Shown here piece after piece: positions 1 to 7,421 of a stretch of DNA of 64,000 nt. Source of the stretch: Paenibacillus sp. PL91 (GTDB lineage: Bacteria > Bacillota > Bacilli > Paenibacillales > Paenibacillaceae). The stretch is taken from NCBI RefSeq assembly GCF_012935325.2, contig NZ_JABBYG020000014.1:62001-126000 (forward strand). The letters are read 5' to 3'. Each line of letters opens with the position of its first letter. Within the stretch, counting starts at the first letter, position 1. The translations under genes and the position numbers were made by a program. Below the pieces are notes generated by a model that saw only the letters and a program-made list of their open reading frames with translations, did not search any database and was not told the DNA's origin.

Positions 1-1082
1 AAATATTCCTTTGTTCTTGGAAAAATCCTCTCGAAATCATCTTCACTATACCTGTGTAAACATCCATTAACATAATAATAGGGAAAAATAATCATTTCTC
101 TTTTGTTGAAATGCAATGATCTGGGGCTGGCAGCCACTTTTAAAATATCTTTTTCTATTAAAGAGGACTTAACCTGAATATATTCTTCATCCTCAAGTTC
201 TTGATAACGATCTAAAACAAATGCCTTATTATATAGGGTTGCAATTGTAATAGAGGCATTGAAATAATCACCGAATCTAGCAGCAGTCATTTCCGTTTTC
301 ATTATTCTTGGTTTAAATTCCCACTTACCGAATAAATCCGCTTTATTGATAACGAGTGAAGTTCCTTTATCCTCATAATGATAATCTATTGTGTTATTTA
401 ATACTTCTCCGGTTCCACAAACTACAATTGCTGAGGAAGTCAGTGCATCAAACAATTTAATCGACTGATAATCATAAATTTGATTTATAAAAGGCATCAA
501 GAAATTCCTCAAGTTTTGAGCGAATACATTTTTGAAGATACTACTAGGTATCAAATAAGACATTTTTCCATTCTCATTCAATGACTTTAAGCTTGATTCG
601 AGGAAAGCATAGCAATAATCAAACTTTCCACTCTGACATACTGAAAAATTTTCTCTAACAAATTGTCGTGTTTGAGTATCTAATTCTTTATATGAAATGT
701 ATGGAGGATTTCCAACAATAAAGTCAAATTTAATTTGTAAATTTTCTTTTAGAATATCGACATTAAGGATTTTCCATCTTACATTGAATAAACCATGTTT
801 CCCTGCCACTTGATTCAGATTAGTTATACATTTTAAATATTGTTCTTCGTCAATTTCTGCTCCGTACACATCTTCCTCCAATCCAAGTTTAATTTTATCG
901 TTAGCAATTCCTTGACTCTTACAATCAGTGATATAACGATCCACAATAACCTTCAGAATGTTTCCATCACCACATGCATTTTCGATGATCTTTTTACCAT
1001 ATAAGTTATCTGTATAATTGACAATATCTAAAAGTTTTATGACAATATCATTTGGTGTAAATACCTGGCACTTCTTATTCAT
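1..1082 (-). CDS. N6-adenine DNA methyltransferase (Eco57I/TaqI-like), cut by the window edge
   Basis: The first 360 residues are visible; the C-terminus lies outside the window. The protein opens with the VFTP motif common at the start of N6-adenine methylases. It continues with an AdoMet-binding motif I (ENACGDGN, about residue 35) and the catalytic NPPY motif (about residue 125), so the order I then IV fits a gamma-type enzyme that methylates adenine in DNA. ATG at 1082 is preceded by AGAGGATTG. The Phd-like gene lies 34 bp upstream on the same strand, so the two are probably co-transcribed. Whether a nuclease or specificity domain follows cannot be seen. It could be a lone methylase, a restriction-modification enzyme or part of a BREX/DISARM-like cluster. 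Methylase class is confident; system type is not. Confidence 0.85.
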   Translation of the reverse strand, partial: MNKKCQVFTPNDIVIKLLDIVNYTDNLYGKKIIENACGDGNILKVIVDRYITDCKSQGIANDKIKLGLEEDVYGAEIDEEQYLKCITNLNQVAGKHGLFNVRWKILNVDILKENLQIKFDFIVGNPPYISYKELDTQTRQFVRENFSVCQSGKFDYCYAFLESSLKSLNENGKMSYLIPSSIFKNVFAQNLRNFLMPFINQIYDYQSIKLFDALTSSAIVVCGTGEVLNNTIDYHYEDKGTSLVINKADLFGKWEFKPRIMKTEMTAARFGDYFNASITIATLYNKAFVLDRYQELEDEEYIQVKSSLIEKDILKVAASPRSLHFNKREMIIFPYYYVNGCLHRYSEDDFERIFPRTKEY

Positions 1083-1116
1083 TCAATCAATCCTCTTATT
1101 TTACTTATAATGTATA

Positions 1117-1308
1117 TTATTCAGTATTAGTTTTCTTTGATCGTTCTAATTCGTATTCCTCAAATCTTTCAAATGTCATCAATACAAATTTAGGCTGGCT
1201 ATTTTTCATTATTGTAAGCAAACCAAGCTCATCAGTAAGTCTTGCTGCCATCGAAAAATTTTGGTTCACTTTTGAAATTGTTATCATTTTATCTAAATCT
1301 ATCTTCAT
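1117..1308 (-). CDS. Small Phd/YefM-like antitoxin-family protein
   Basis: This 63-residue protein has the layout of Phd/YefM antitoxins: an N-terminal segment (ITISKVNQNF), a central turn (ELGLLTIMKNSQPKFVLM) and a closing FERFEEYE helix. Family members bind DNA at their own promoter and neutralise a partner toxin. Here no toxin gene sits next to it; the downstream neighbour on the same strand is the DNA methyltransferase, 34 bp away. It may therefore be a transcriptional regulator of the methylase operon. ATG at 1308 follows a GAGGA site. Family assignment rests on pattern resemblance over a short protein, so it is moderate. Confidence 0.6.
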   Translation of the reverse strand: MKIDLDKMITISKVNQNFSMAARLTDELGLLTIMKNSQPKFVLMTFERFEEYELERSKKTNTE

Positions 1309-1447
1309 TAAAATTCCTCAATTCTTGACCAATCTTTATTAAGTTAAGTCTTATCAACTAGATGGCACTTTTTTATCAATTATATCTCTAGGTTAGCTAA
1401 AATCCAACCTAATTTAATTTAACACTATTTATTCTATGTCTTTATCA

Positions 1448-1499
1448 ATTCGCCCTATAGATGTTACGGAGAGCCTTATCATAAGTGAGGTGAAATTTT
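1448..1499. repeat. Copy 1 of a 52-bp imperfect direct repeat flanking the DUF262 gene
   Basis: This stretch matches 3432..3483 at about 42 of 52 positions without gaps, including a shared core GAGCCTTATCATAA and the end GAAATTTT. The core folds as GCCTTAT, loop CATAA, then GTGAGGT, which pairs throughout if G-U pairs are allowed. The copy lies 117 bp upstream of the DUF262 gene start. It could be a boundary of an inserted module or a small structured interspersed element. The remaining sequence between 1309 and 1615 shows nothing else that can be named with confidence. Confidence 0.7.
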
Positions 1500-1615
1500 T
1501 GCTAGGATCAAGGGATGTTCTAGATGCTTCATGAAAGGTGTTGTACATTCAACTATACGTGTAGGCACTAAGATATGATACAATTAAAGGTAAATATATC
1601 AAGGGGTGATTAATT

Positions 1616-3391
1616 TTGAATATTACGCCAAGAGGCATGAGTGTTATGAATTTATACCAGCTTTATCGGAATAGTAGCTTGCTTGTAAATAGAAAATATC
1701 AGCGGAAGCTAGTCTGGACAAAAGAGGAGAAAGAAGCATTAATCGATAGTGTACTTTCTCAGTATCCTATTCCGCTCATTCTTTTGGCAGAGAAGGGGGT
1801 TAATGATAACGGCGAAACTACATATGAGATTATAGATGGAATGCAGAGATTAAATGCGCTTTTTGGTTTTATTGAAAATCAATTTGCAGTAAATGAATCG
1901 TATTTCGATGTATCACAGCATCCAACAGCAAATACTTTAGCAAAAGAAGGAATATTTTCACCAATTCATGGAGATCATATTAAACGTCTTAATCAAAAGA
2001 AATGCGCTTCTTTTCTAGAGTATCAACTTCCTATTTCAACATTCCAAGGATCAGAAAGAGAAGTCATCGAAGTTTTTGGTAGAATCAATTCCAATGGCAA
2101 ACACTTATCTCCACAGGAAGTTAGACAAGCAGGAACAACAACTGTGTTTTCGGAGCTAGTAAGAGAGTTAAGTTCTGAAATTCGAGGTGATGTTTCTAGA
2201 GGTATTCTTCCATTAACTGAAATGCCGGAAATTAGCATTGATTCGAAAAATATTGCTTTAGGATACGGCGTAGCTGCTGAAGATACTTTTTGGTGTAACC
2301 AAGGTATTTTACGTGTATCCCAATTACGTGATAGTGAAGATGAGCAATTAATAGCAGACATTATTTTGTCAGTAGCTTTGAAAGAGCCCTTCCAGGCGAG
2401 CAAGGATAATTTTGATGATTATTATTTAAACGACAAAAAGAAACTTGAAATTGAGACCGCCATCGCAACTTACAATAAGGACAATTTAAAGAACGATATA
2501 AAACTTGTATTTGATACAATTCAAAATATGGCACTTTCAAAATCAAGGGAAAAGAATTATTTGAAGAACATCCTTAATCCAACAGCAGGGAGTAACGCAG
2601 TAAAAGAGCCGTATTACAATTTATTTATGGCAGTTTACCAATTAATTGTATTTAGTGAAAATGAACCATTTAATATTGACTCGATCTTTTCCGCATTAAA
2701 TAATTTAGCGGCGAGACTTGCGTCTGCGAAAAGTATTGTAACAGCAAACAGAATTTCAAATATAAATCTTACGGTAGGTTTAATACAACCTTACTTTAAG
2801 AAAGCGTCACATACATTACGTAGTGCGGGTGTATTAGCAATCGATTTTGAGAACTATCTACGGTTATCCAAAATTGAGCCACCGCATTATGATTTTAAAC
2901 AAGGTTTTTATACTCTTGATACAAAAGACAGATCGTTTGACGAAGAAAGCTTCGAGAAAATCCTTCACAACATTTGTGCAATGGCCAATCTTGGAAAGGG
3001 TAGGACGGGTTACATTTTCATGGGTGTATCTGATCGAGAGGCACATACTCTAAGGGTAGAGCAATTAGACAATATTACGGCACCAAGAGTGGGCGACTTT
3101 GGAGTGGTGGGGCTGGAACGAGAATCAAAATTGAAAGGTGTGAGTCTGGATCAGTATTTCTCCTTTTTAACTACTAAAATCACAAACTCCTCTTTACCCG
3201 ATAATCTGAAATCCAACATTACTTCAAGATTGAACCCACTTAATTACAGAGGTAGTATGGTTATTATGATCGAAGTTGTTGGTGGTGAAGAGCCGAGTTG
3301 GTACAATGATGAATTGTATGTAAGAGATGGAGCACAGTGTAAAAGAGTTCAAGGAGCAGACGTTGCATCAGTGTTTTCTAGATTTAGATGA
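1616..3391 (+). CDS. DUF262 (ParB/Srx-fold) protein fused to a Schlafen AlbA_2 domain; probable defence effector
   Basis: This 591-residue protein starts at TTG 1616 behind AAGGGGTGA. Residues 1 to about 200 form a DUF262 domain: an RKYQRKLVW start, PIPLILL, the conserved IDGMQRLNAL motif (usually DGQQR) and FGRINSNGKHLSPQEVR. DUF262 supplies nucleotide-dependent regulation and nuclease coupling in GmrSD-type type IV restriction enzymes and related defence proteins. A middle helical region (about 210-410) is unassigned. Residues about 415-591 resemble an AlbA_2 putative nucleic-acid-binding domain: YDFKQGF, CAMANLGKGRTGYIFMGVSD and a closing ELYVRDGAQCKRV. There is no HNH/DUF1524 motif, so it is not a standard GmrSD. 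It forms a single-gene unit with its own terminator and flanking repeats. Antiphage function is inferred from family and context. Confidence 0.8.
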   Translation: MNITPRGMSVMNLYQLYRNSSLLVNRKYQRKLVWTKEEKEALIDSVLSQYPIPLILLAEKGVNDNGETTYEIIDGMQRLNALFGFIENQFAVNESYFDVSQHPTANTLAKEGIFSPIHGDHIKRLNQKKCASFLEYQLPISTFQGSEREVIEVFGRINSNGKHLSPQEVRQAGTTTVFSELVRELSSEIRGDVSRGILPLTEMPEISIDSKNIALGYGVAAEDTFWCNQGILRVSQLRDSEDEQLIADIILSVALKEPFQASKDNFDDYYLNDKKKLEIETAIATYNKDNLKNDIKLVFDTIQNMALSKSREKNYLKNILNPTAGSNAVKEPYYNLFMAVYQLIVFSENEPFNIDSIFSALNNLAARLASAKSIVTANRISNINLTVGLIQPYFKKASHTLRSAGVLAIDFENYLRLSKIEPPHYDFKQGFYTLDTKDRSFDEESFEKILHNICAMANLGKGRTGYIFMGVSDREAHTLRVEQLDNITAPRVGDFGVVGLERESKLKGVSLDQYFSFLTTKITNSSLPDNLKSNITSRLNPLNYRGSMVIMIEVVGGEEPSWYNDELYVRDGAQCKRVQGADVASVFSRFR

Positions 3392-3397
3392 ATGAAC

Positions 3398-3432
3398 GGC
3401 ACCCAAGGGTACCCTGTCGGGTGCCCTTTTAT
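3398..3432 (+). terminator. Rho-independent terminator of the DUF262-AlbA_2 gene
   Basis: GGCACCC at 3398 pairs with GGGTGCC ending at 3425, followed by CTTTTATTT. It begins seven bases after the stop codon, closing a monocistronic unit. Confidence 0.85.
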
Positions 3433-3483
3433 TTCGCTCTACTGATGATACGCCGAGCCTTATCATAAATAAGGCGAAATTTT
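3432..3483. repeat. Copy 2 of the 52-bp direct repeat flanking the DUF262 gene
   Basis: This copy starts at the end of the terminator. It contains a perfect hairpin, GCCTTAT-CATAA-ATAAGGC, nested within outer TTTCGC/GCGAAA inverted ends. Copy 1 keeps the fold with G-U pairs, so the structure may be under selection. The two copies lie 1984 bp apart and enclose exactly one gene. A weaker partial match to the first 26 bases occurs near 3602..3627. Confidence 0.7.
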
Positions 3484-3573
3484 ATTTATGTTACTCTAAA
3501 CAATAATTCAGTAAAATTTTCAATTATTATCGTATGGCTATTGAAAATAAATCTGTATATATCATTAATATAA

Positions 3574-3597
3574 AGGAGCGCCTAAACGGGTGCTCCT
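3574..3597 (-). terminator. Probable terminator for the small paralogous genes
   Basis: AGGAGC and GCTCCT form the outer arms of a hairpin around CCTAAACGGG, extended by G-C pairs. Read on the minus strand, the stem is followed by TTATATT, a weak T tract. It lies about 80 bp past the stop of the small gene at 3675. Confidence 0.55.
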
Positions 3598-3674
3598 CAA
3601 TTTTGTTCTACAGATATTTCGCTGAATACAGCTTCTCAAGCGGAGCTCTGGAACAACATCTTATTGTTTTCGCT

Positions 3675-3917
3675 TCAAATCTGCCATTCGGCACGGGGGT
3701 TATTTTGAGAGTCTCTCTGCATAGGGAAGGATTGCTGCATCTTATTGCGATGCTGCTTCCGCCTGCTCGTCAAGACGGCTGCCGTTTGTTTCCTCATCAT
3801 ATGCACTTCAAACGAATCGATTAAAACGGGACATGTTGTTTCCTTATGAAGCTGTTTGATATGGACTCGTTTGATTCCCATTATAAGATTCCAGAAAAAG
3901 AACAAAATGGTTTTCAT
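3675..3917 (-). CDS. Small protein of unknown function, paralogue A
   Basis: This 80-residue protein is not recognised. It begins with a hydrophobic stretch (ILFFFWNLIMGI), has one cysteine (residue 29), a basic middle (SRRKQHRNK) and ends AEWQI. It aligns along its full length with the upstream neighbour at 4026..4307 (about 40% identity, with one compensated single-residue shift), and reading frame and length are kept. ATG 3917 is chosen because GAGAGG lies ten bases upstream; ATG 3926 would sit too close. A TGA ends it where the paralogue reads TGG, and the next twelve codons still match the paralogue's tail, so it is probably a recent C-terminal truncation. The hydrophobic N-terminus may be a membrane anchor. 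Confidence 0.5.
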   Translation of the reverse strand: MKTILFFFWNLIMGIKRVHIKQLHKETTCPVLIDSFEVHMMRKQTAAVLTSRRKQHRNKMQQSFPMQRDSQNNPRAEWQI

Positions 3918-4025
3918 TTTTTCCATTCCTCTCAATTGTAAATTGGTTAACAAAGGCACACCACTAGCAATTCCAGTCTATATCGTATTATGCAGCTATT
4001 AGAGAGATCTAACTTTACGTTAACG

Positions 4026-4307
4026 CTAAGCGGAGCTCTGGAACAACATTTTATTATTCTCGCACCAAATCTGCCATTCGGTACGCGGGTTGCGTTGCGG
4101 GCTTTTCTGTATGGGGATGAATGGCTGCAGTGGATCATTATTCTTTTGCCTATCCGGCAAGACGAATATGGATTGCTTCTCAATCAAGTACGCTTCAAAC
4201 GAATAGATTATGCCAAGACAGGCTGGTTTACCCTTATCGGTCTGATTTGCATTTTCCCGTTTGATTACCATCATTAGATTCCAGATGAACAATAAAATAG
4301 CTTCCAT
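4026..4307 (-). CDS. Small protein of unknown function, paralogue B
   Basis: This 93-residue protein is not recognised. ATG 4307 follows a GGGGGGAA ribosome site. It shares with paralogue A an N-terminal hydrophobic segment (ILLFIWNLMMVIKR), a single cysteine near residue 30, the SFE and KQ positions, a VL pair and a closing PRTEWQI. It then continues 13 residues further (to FQSSA). Its gene lies 109 bp upstream of paralogue A on the same strand, so the two form a tandem duplication, probably one transcript. Conservation of frame and length despite nucleotide divergence argues they are expressed proteins. They sit next to the defence-like DUF262 gene, but a functional link is only a guess. 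Confidence 0.5.
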   Translation of the reverse strand: MEAILLFIWNLMMVIKRENANQTDKGKPACLGIIYSFEAYLIEKQSIFVLPDRQKNNDPLQPFIPIQKSPQRNPRTEWQIWCENNKMLFQSSA

Positions 4308-4794
4308 TCTTCTATTCCCCCCAACCTAGTATTAAGAGTTAACTAGATTATATCAAGCTTGCAATAGAACTTCTGTCGAGTTGTAAACCAGATACATAAA
4401 AATATTTAGACAAAAATCTTTGCCCGAATGTCAACCCTGGAGCAAGGTTGATTCCTTTCAAAAGGAAACAAATAATATGAGGAAAAGGCTTGATAGTGTT
4501 GACTTTATAATGTTTCACGAACGATTAATGATGACGCGCTGGAAGTAAATAGCTTGGAATGGTTTGAAGCATTTAAAACAAAAATCGAGATCTTCATGTA
4601 GTAATGTGTTGTAACTTTATGTTGGAAAAAGAGTGTTGGTATTTCTATGATCGTTTGAAAATAAATGAATCGTTACTACTTTGAGTGTGCTTCAATATGT
4701 ATGTTAGGTTAAATCGCCATGTTATATTTGGAGGGGCTTAGCTGTCATGAGACAGCTAAGCCCCCTGCTAGGAAAGTAAGGCCGCGCCTTTATT
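4308..4794. other. AT-rich intergenic stretch without a recognisable gene
   Basis: No reading frame with a convincing start and product is visible in these 487 bases. The only clear structure is the long hairpin at 4733..4764. Composition changes from AT-rich to the more balanced chromosomal background after this point, so it probably marks the right edge of the accessory block. Confidence 0.5.
4733..4764. terminator. Long perfect hairpin downstream of the two-P-loop ATPase
   Basis: A 14-bp perfect stem (GGGGCTTAGCTGTC) closes on a four-base loop, ATGA. It lies 31 bp past the stop of the minus-strand ATPase. There is no T tract on either strand, so it may end or stabilise the transcript rather than act as a classical terminator. 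Confidence 0.55.
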
Positions 4795-5898
4795 CTATAA
4801 GCTACTAGGGCCGAGCAGTTCATTTAATTGTGACTGTAATTGCAATCGGAGTTCCTCTACGATCGAAAAATCCGTTGCCGCTACATAGAAGGCCTTAATT
4901 TGGGAATCAATGGCCTCGGCTAACGCCAAATAGGAGGTGGCCTCCTTCATTTTCGCTGAATAGCGTTCTTTAATAGCGGCTAATTCGGCTGCATATGCTT
5001 CATCGATGCCGGGGGTCATGGTAAGCGCATACATATCCAAAATTTCATCCCCGTCACGATCAGGAAAATATTCATGTGGAGCGGTGCTGTCGAAGATAGC
5101 TATGCTGAGCCTTGGGAAAATTAACATATCAAGGCTGTTTGGATCAAAGCCGCAATGATACACTTGAACTTCGATTCCATTGTTTTCGGCAGCGGCAGCA
5201 AGTTTTTTTAGCAGCGTCGACTTTCCGGACCCTGGTCTTCCTTTGATGAAAATCCGCCTATCCAATTCAGCGGTCAAGCTTTGAATAAAATCGAATGCCC
5301 CCTTCGGAGTGGCAGCTCCGAAAAATAGGTGACGTCCAGTTATAGGTGTATCGTTTTCATGACCAGCGTAAAATTGTTGAATCAATTCCTGCGCAATCTG
5401 GTCTGCCTTCGTGAAGTCCATGCTCTCGATATAATATTTTTCCCATTCGTCATGAATCCGCAATGCGCTTAAGAACGTTTCATATGCTTTTGTATAGGCA
5501 TCAACAAGCTTAGCTTTAAGTTCTTCGATAGTTCCCAGATGCTCCGGGGAAATCCGGCCGTTGTCAATTGCCTCCCCGAAATGGATATAAACGATTTTAC
5601 TCGGCTCATTTTCCGGGATCCCCTCGCAGACACGCTCATCGACAACGCCAACCTTCAATTCTGTTGAAATGATGCCATCCAGTTCGTCGGGGCGAAGAGG
5701 GGAGTGGAAGCATTGCACGTGCTGGCCATTTTCCAGCAGGCTATCCGCCAAGCTGCGAATGACTGTTGATTTCCCCGTACCAGGGGGACCCTTAAGGACG
5801 AATATTTTATTCAGCCCTTGAAAGGTAGAATTGTACAAGAAATGCGCTCCGTGCGCGGTGTTGCCGCGGGCAAAGTAGTGGGATGATTTTTCGCTCAA
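4795..5898 (-). CDS. PRK06851-type ATPase with two P-loops
   Basis: The 367-residue protein carries two Walker A motifs, GPPGTGKST (about residue 38) and GRPGSGKST (about residue 220), each starting a similar half (VFCHSPLRPDELDG-like and YHCGFDPNSLDML-like stretches). It is therefore an internally duplicated P-loop NTPase. This matches the conserved Bacillales family PRK06851, whose function is not established. No membrane segment or signal peptide is seen. ATG at 5898 follows AGGAGTG. It stands alone between a hairpin and a decayed gene fragment. Confidence 0.8.
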   Translation of the reverse strand: MSEKSSHYFARGNTAHGAHFLYNSTFQGLNKIFVLKGPPGTGKSTVIRSLADSLLENGQHVQCFHSPLRPDELDGIISTELKVGVVDERVCEGIPENEPSKIVYIHFGEAIDNGRISPEHLGTIEELKAKLVDAYTKAYETFLSALRIHDEWEKYYIESMDFTKADQIAQELIQQFYAGHENDTPITGRHLFFGAATPKGAFDFIQSLTAELDRRIFIKGRPGSGKSTLLKKLAAAAENNGIEVQVYHCGFDPNSLDMLIFPRLSIAIFDSTAPHEYFPDRDGDEILDMYALTMTPGIDEAYAAELAAIKERYSAKMKEATSYLALAEAIDSQIKAFYVAATDFSIVEELRLQLQSQLNELLGPSSL

Positions 5899-6061
5899 CC
5901 TGAAACACTCCTTTGTGCTTATTCTTAGTTCGCTAAATTTACAGGTTCCGCGAAGCTGGTCAGAATAAGCATACGTGGGATAAATGCCTATGCTTCTGTA
6001 TATTCTGGGTAATGTGTAGAGGTGTTTCTTTGCTCAACATTTTTAAAAATGCTTCCTCCAA

Positions 6062-6190
6062 CAATTATTGATAGATATGGGCACAACATATGACAGTCCG
6101 CGGTTAACACATGAGGATTTGAATCCTGGGAATATTATAATTCGGCAACAAGGGGGCTGTTGGGAGTTAGCCAATTCCATATCTATTTAA
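6062..6190 (+). pseudogene. Remnant of an aminoglycoside/choline-type phosphotransferase
   Basis: A short frame (ATG at 6077, stop at 6190) contains THEDLNPGNIIIRQ, which matches the catalytic loop of the APH/choline kinase family (HGDLNPGNIL). The expected metal-binding DFE segment and the rest of the roughly 250-residue enzyme are missing. In-frame codons extend a little upstream of the ATG. It overlaps the 3' end of the DUF1992 gene by four bases. A decayed fragment is the simplest reading; a functional 37-residue peptide is unlikely. Confidence 0.45.
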
Positions 6191-6567
6191 TCATTCTCGG
6201 TTAGCTTTTGTTGGATTTGATGCTCGTATTCAGCGAACGCTTCCGACATCACCCATCCGCGAGCGGACATCAGTGATTGATAGCGAAGCTTCTTAGCCGA
6301 TAACTGACTTTGAAGCTTTTTACGCTCGGTATCGTTTCGGCAGGCGCTGAGTAGATCGCCAAGCGTGACCATTTCCTTGCGAAGCTGCATCTCCTCGGGG
6401 ATCATCCCGGCATTTTTGAGCAGCTTAAAGCCGACCCGAAGCTCCTCTGGGACATTCTCTATACCATCAGGGGGAAGCGGCTTGCCAGCGCCTGGCAGAT
6501 TGTCTAATTCCCCGCGGCGGATGGCCTCCAGAATTCTCTCCTCAGCGATCGTACGCATAAATTCCAT
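6187..6567 (-). CDS. DUF1992 (DnaJ-like, DNAJC28 domain) protein
   Basis: The 126-residue protein has the DUF1992 hallmark near its start: AEERILEAIRRGELDNLPGAGKPL, followed by IPEE and a helical tail. The family is widespread in bacteria and named after a domain shared with eukaryotic DNAJC28; its bacterial role is unknown. It has no J domain. Length is typical. ATG 6567 is used, while ATG 6558 would also keep the domain whole. It is divergent from the spore protein gene at 6714. Confidence 0.85.
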   Translation of the reverse strand: MEFMRTIAEERILEAIRRGELDNLPGAGKPLPPDGIENVPEELRVGFKLLKNAGMIPEEMQLRKEMVTLGDLLSACRNDTERKKLQSQLSAKKLRYQSLMSARGWVMSEAFAEYEHQIQQKLTEND

Positions 6568-6713
6568 CGGTTTATCAACTCCTTGATATATTTTAAAATT
6601 ATTTCATGCGTGCAGCCAGCCTCCATGTCCCGTATTAACTCTCGCTGAAGCAGAGGAGGGATGAAATGCTGCTCATCCGGGCATGTTAGGGAAAACATCG
6701 AGGGGAGTGCTTT

Positions 6714-7001
6714 ATGATGGCTAGAAGAAGAAGAAAATATGCGGTGCCAGGAGTCGAGCAAGGGATGCAAGCTTTCAAAGCAGATGTAATGAAACGCGAA
6801 GGATATGCCGTTAATCCGAATCAACCGGACGACGTAAAATACGAAGTGGCGAAGGAGCTTGGCGTACCTTTGCAACAAGGAAACAACGGGCATCTAACTA
6901 CGGAATCAGTAGGCCATGTCGGTGGCAAAATTGGCGGTACCATGGTTCGGGAAATGATTCGTCTCGCTCAAGAGCAAATAGCAAACAGGGAGCAAAATTG
7001 A
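6714..7001 (+). CDS. Alpha/beta-type small acid-soluble spore protein
   Basis: The 95-residue protein has the SASP signature: a basic start (MARRRRK), VPGVEQ, the KYEVAKELGVPL segment that holds the usual GPR protease site, and the second conserved block HLTTESVGHVGGKIGG followed by a helix. SASPs coat and protect DNA in dormant spores and are degraded at germination. It is somewhat longer than typical 60-70-residue members, with about 25 extra residues before the KYE block. ATG 6714 follows GAGGGGAG. Expression is expected in the forespore (sigma-G), but no promoter was assigned. Confidence 0.9.
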   Translation: MMARRRRKYAVPGVEQGMQAFKADVMKREGYAVNPNQPDDVKYEVAKELGVPLQQGNNGHLTTESVGHVGGKIGGTMVREMIRLAQEQIANREQN

Positions 7002-7064
7002 AAGAATTGTGAGACCGTGATATCAGCTAAATCTTTCGAGACTTTCTCAAGACAACCTGAATGG

Positions 7065-7106
7065 GCTGTCCCAAAAGGTTATCTAACCTTTTGAGACAGC
7101 TTTTTT
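7065..7106 (+). terminator. Rho-independent terminator of the spore protein gene
   Basis: GCTGTC plus CAAAAGGTTA pairs with TAACCTTTTG plus GACAGC, followed by six T residues. It is a strong intrinsic terminator. Confidence 0.9.
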
Positions 7107-7200
7107 AAATGCGTGCCCTCGCCAAATGGGCATCTTGGCGCTCGGGCTGCTCGCATGCGCGCAGCCTAAGAACTGAGCTCCTGGCTGCTCAGCCAGCGGA

Positions 7201-7397
7201 AATAGATCTAGAAACTAGATCTATTCTTGTCAACTAACCAGATTCAGCGGAATAGGTCTAGAAACTAGACCTATCGTATGCGAGTACCTGCGAACGGAGC
7301 TTGTGAGCGCTCCGCTAGCAGAAATAGGTCTAGGAACTAGATCTATTCTCATCAAACTAACCAGATTTACAGAAATAGGTCTAGAAACTAGACCTAT
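7201..7397. repeat. Cluster of four 24-25-bp palindromes arranged as two 122-bp units
   Basis: Palindromes lie at 7201..7225, 7251..7274, 7323..7347 and 7374..7397. Each has arms AATAG(A/G)TCTAG and CTAGA(T/C)CTATT around AAA or GAA. Units 1 and 3 are followed by similar spacers containing AACTAACCAGATT, and units 2 and 4 by GCGAGTA...GAACGGA. The whole is therefore a tandem repeat of a two-palindrome block with a 122-123-bp period. This resembles REP/BIME organisation. It stands next to an IS1182-like remnant. The stretch from 7107 to 7200 holds nothing recognisable. Confidence 0.85.
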
Positions 7398-7421
7398 CGC
7401 TCGCGAGTAACCAGTGAACGG

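Noticed and set aside
1616-3391. GmrSD-type type IV restriction enzyme
   Set aside because: DUF262 is present but no HNH/DUF1524 domain is visible; the C-terminus resembles AlbA_2 instead.
3534-4277. Two plus-strand frames of about 95 codons
   Set aside because: They lie opposite the two paralogous minus-strand genes; those have ribosome sites and better conserved tails, so the plus frames are treated as shadows.
7201-7397. Repeats at first sight like a short CRISPR array
   Set aside because: The repeats are full palindromes, spacers are themselves repeated and of two unequal lengths (about 25 and 48 bp), and no cas gene is near.
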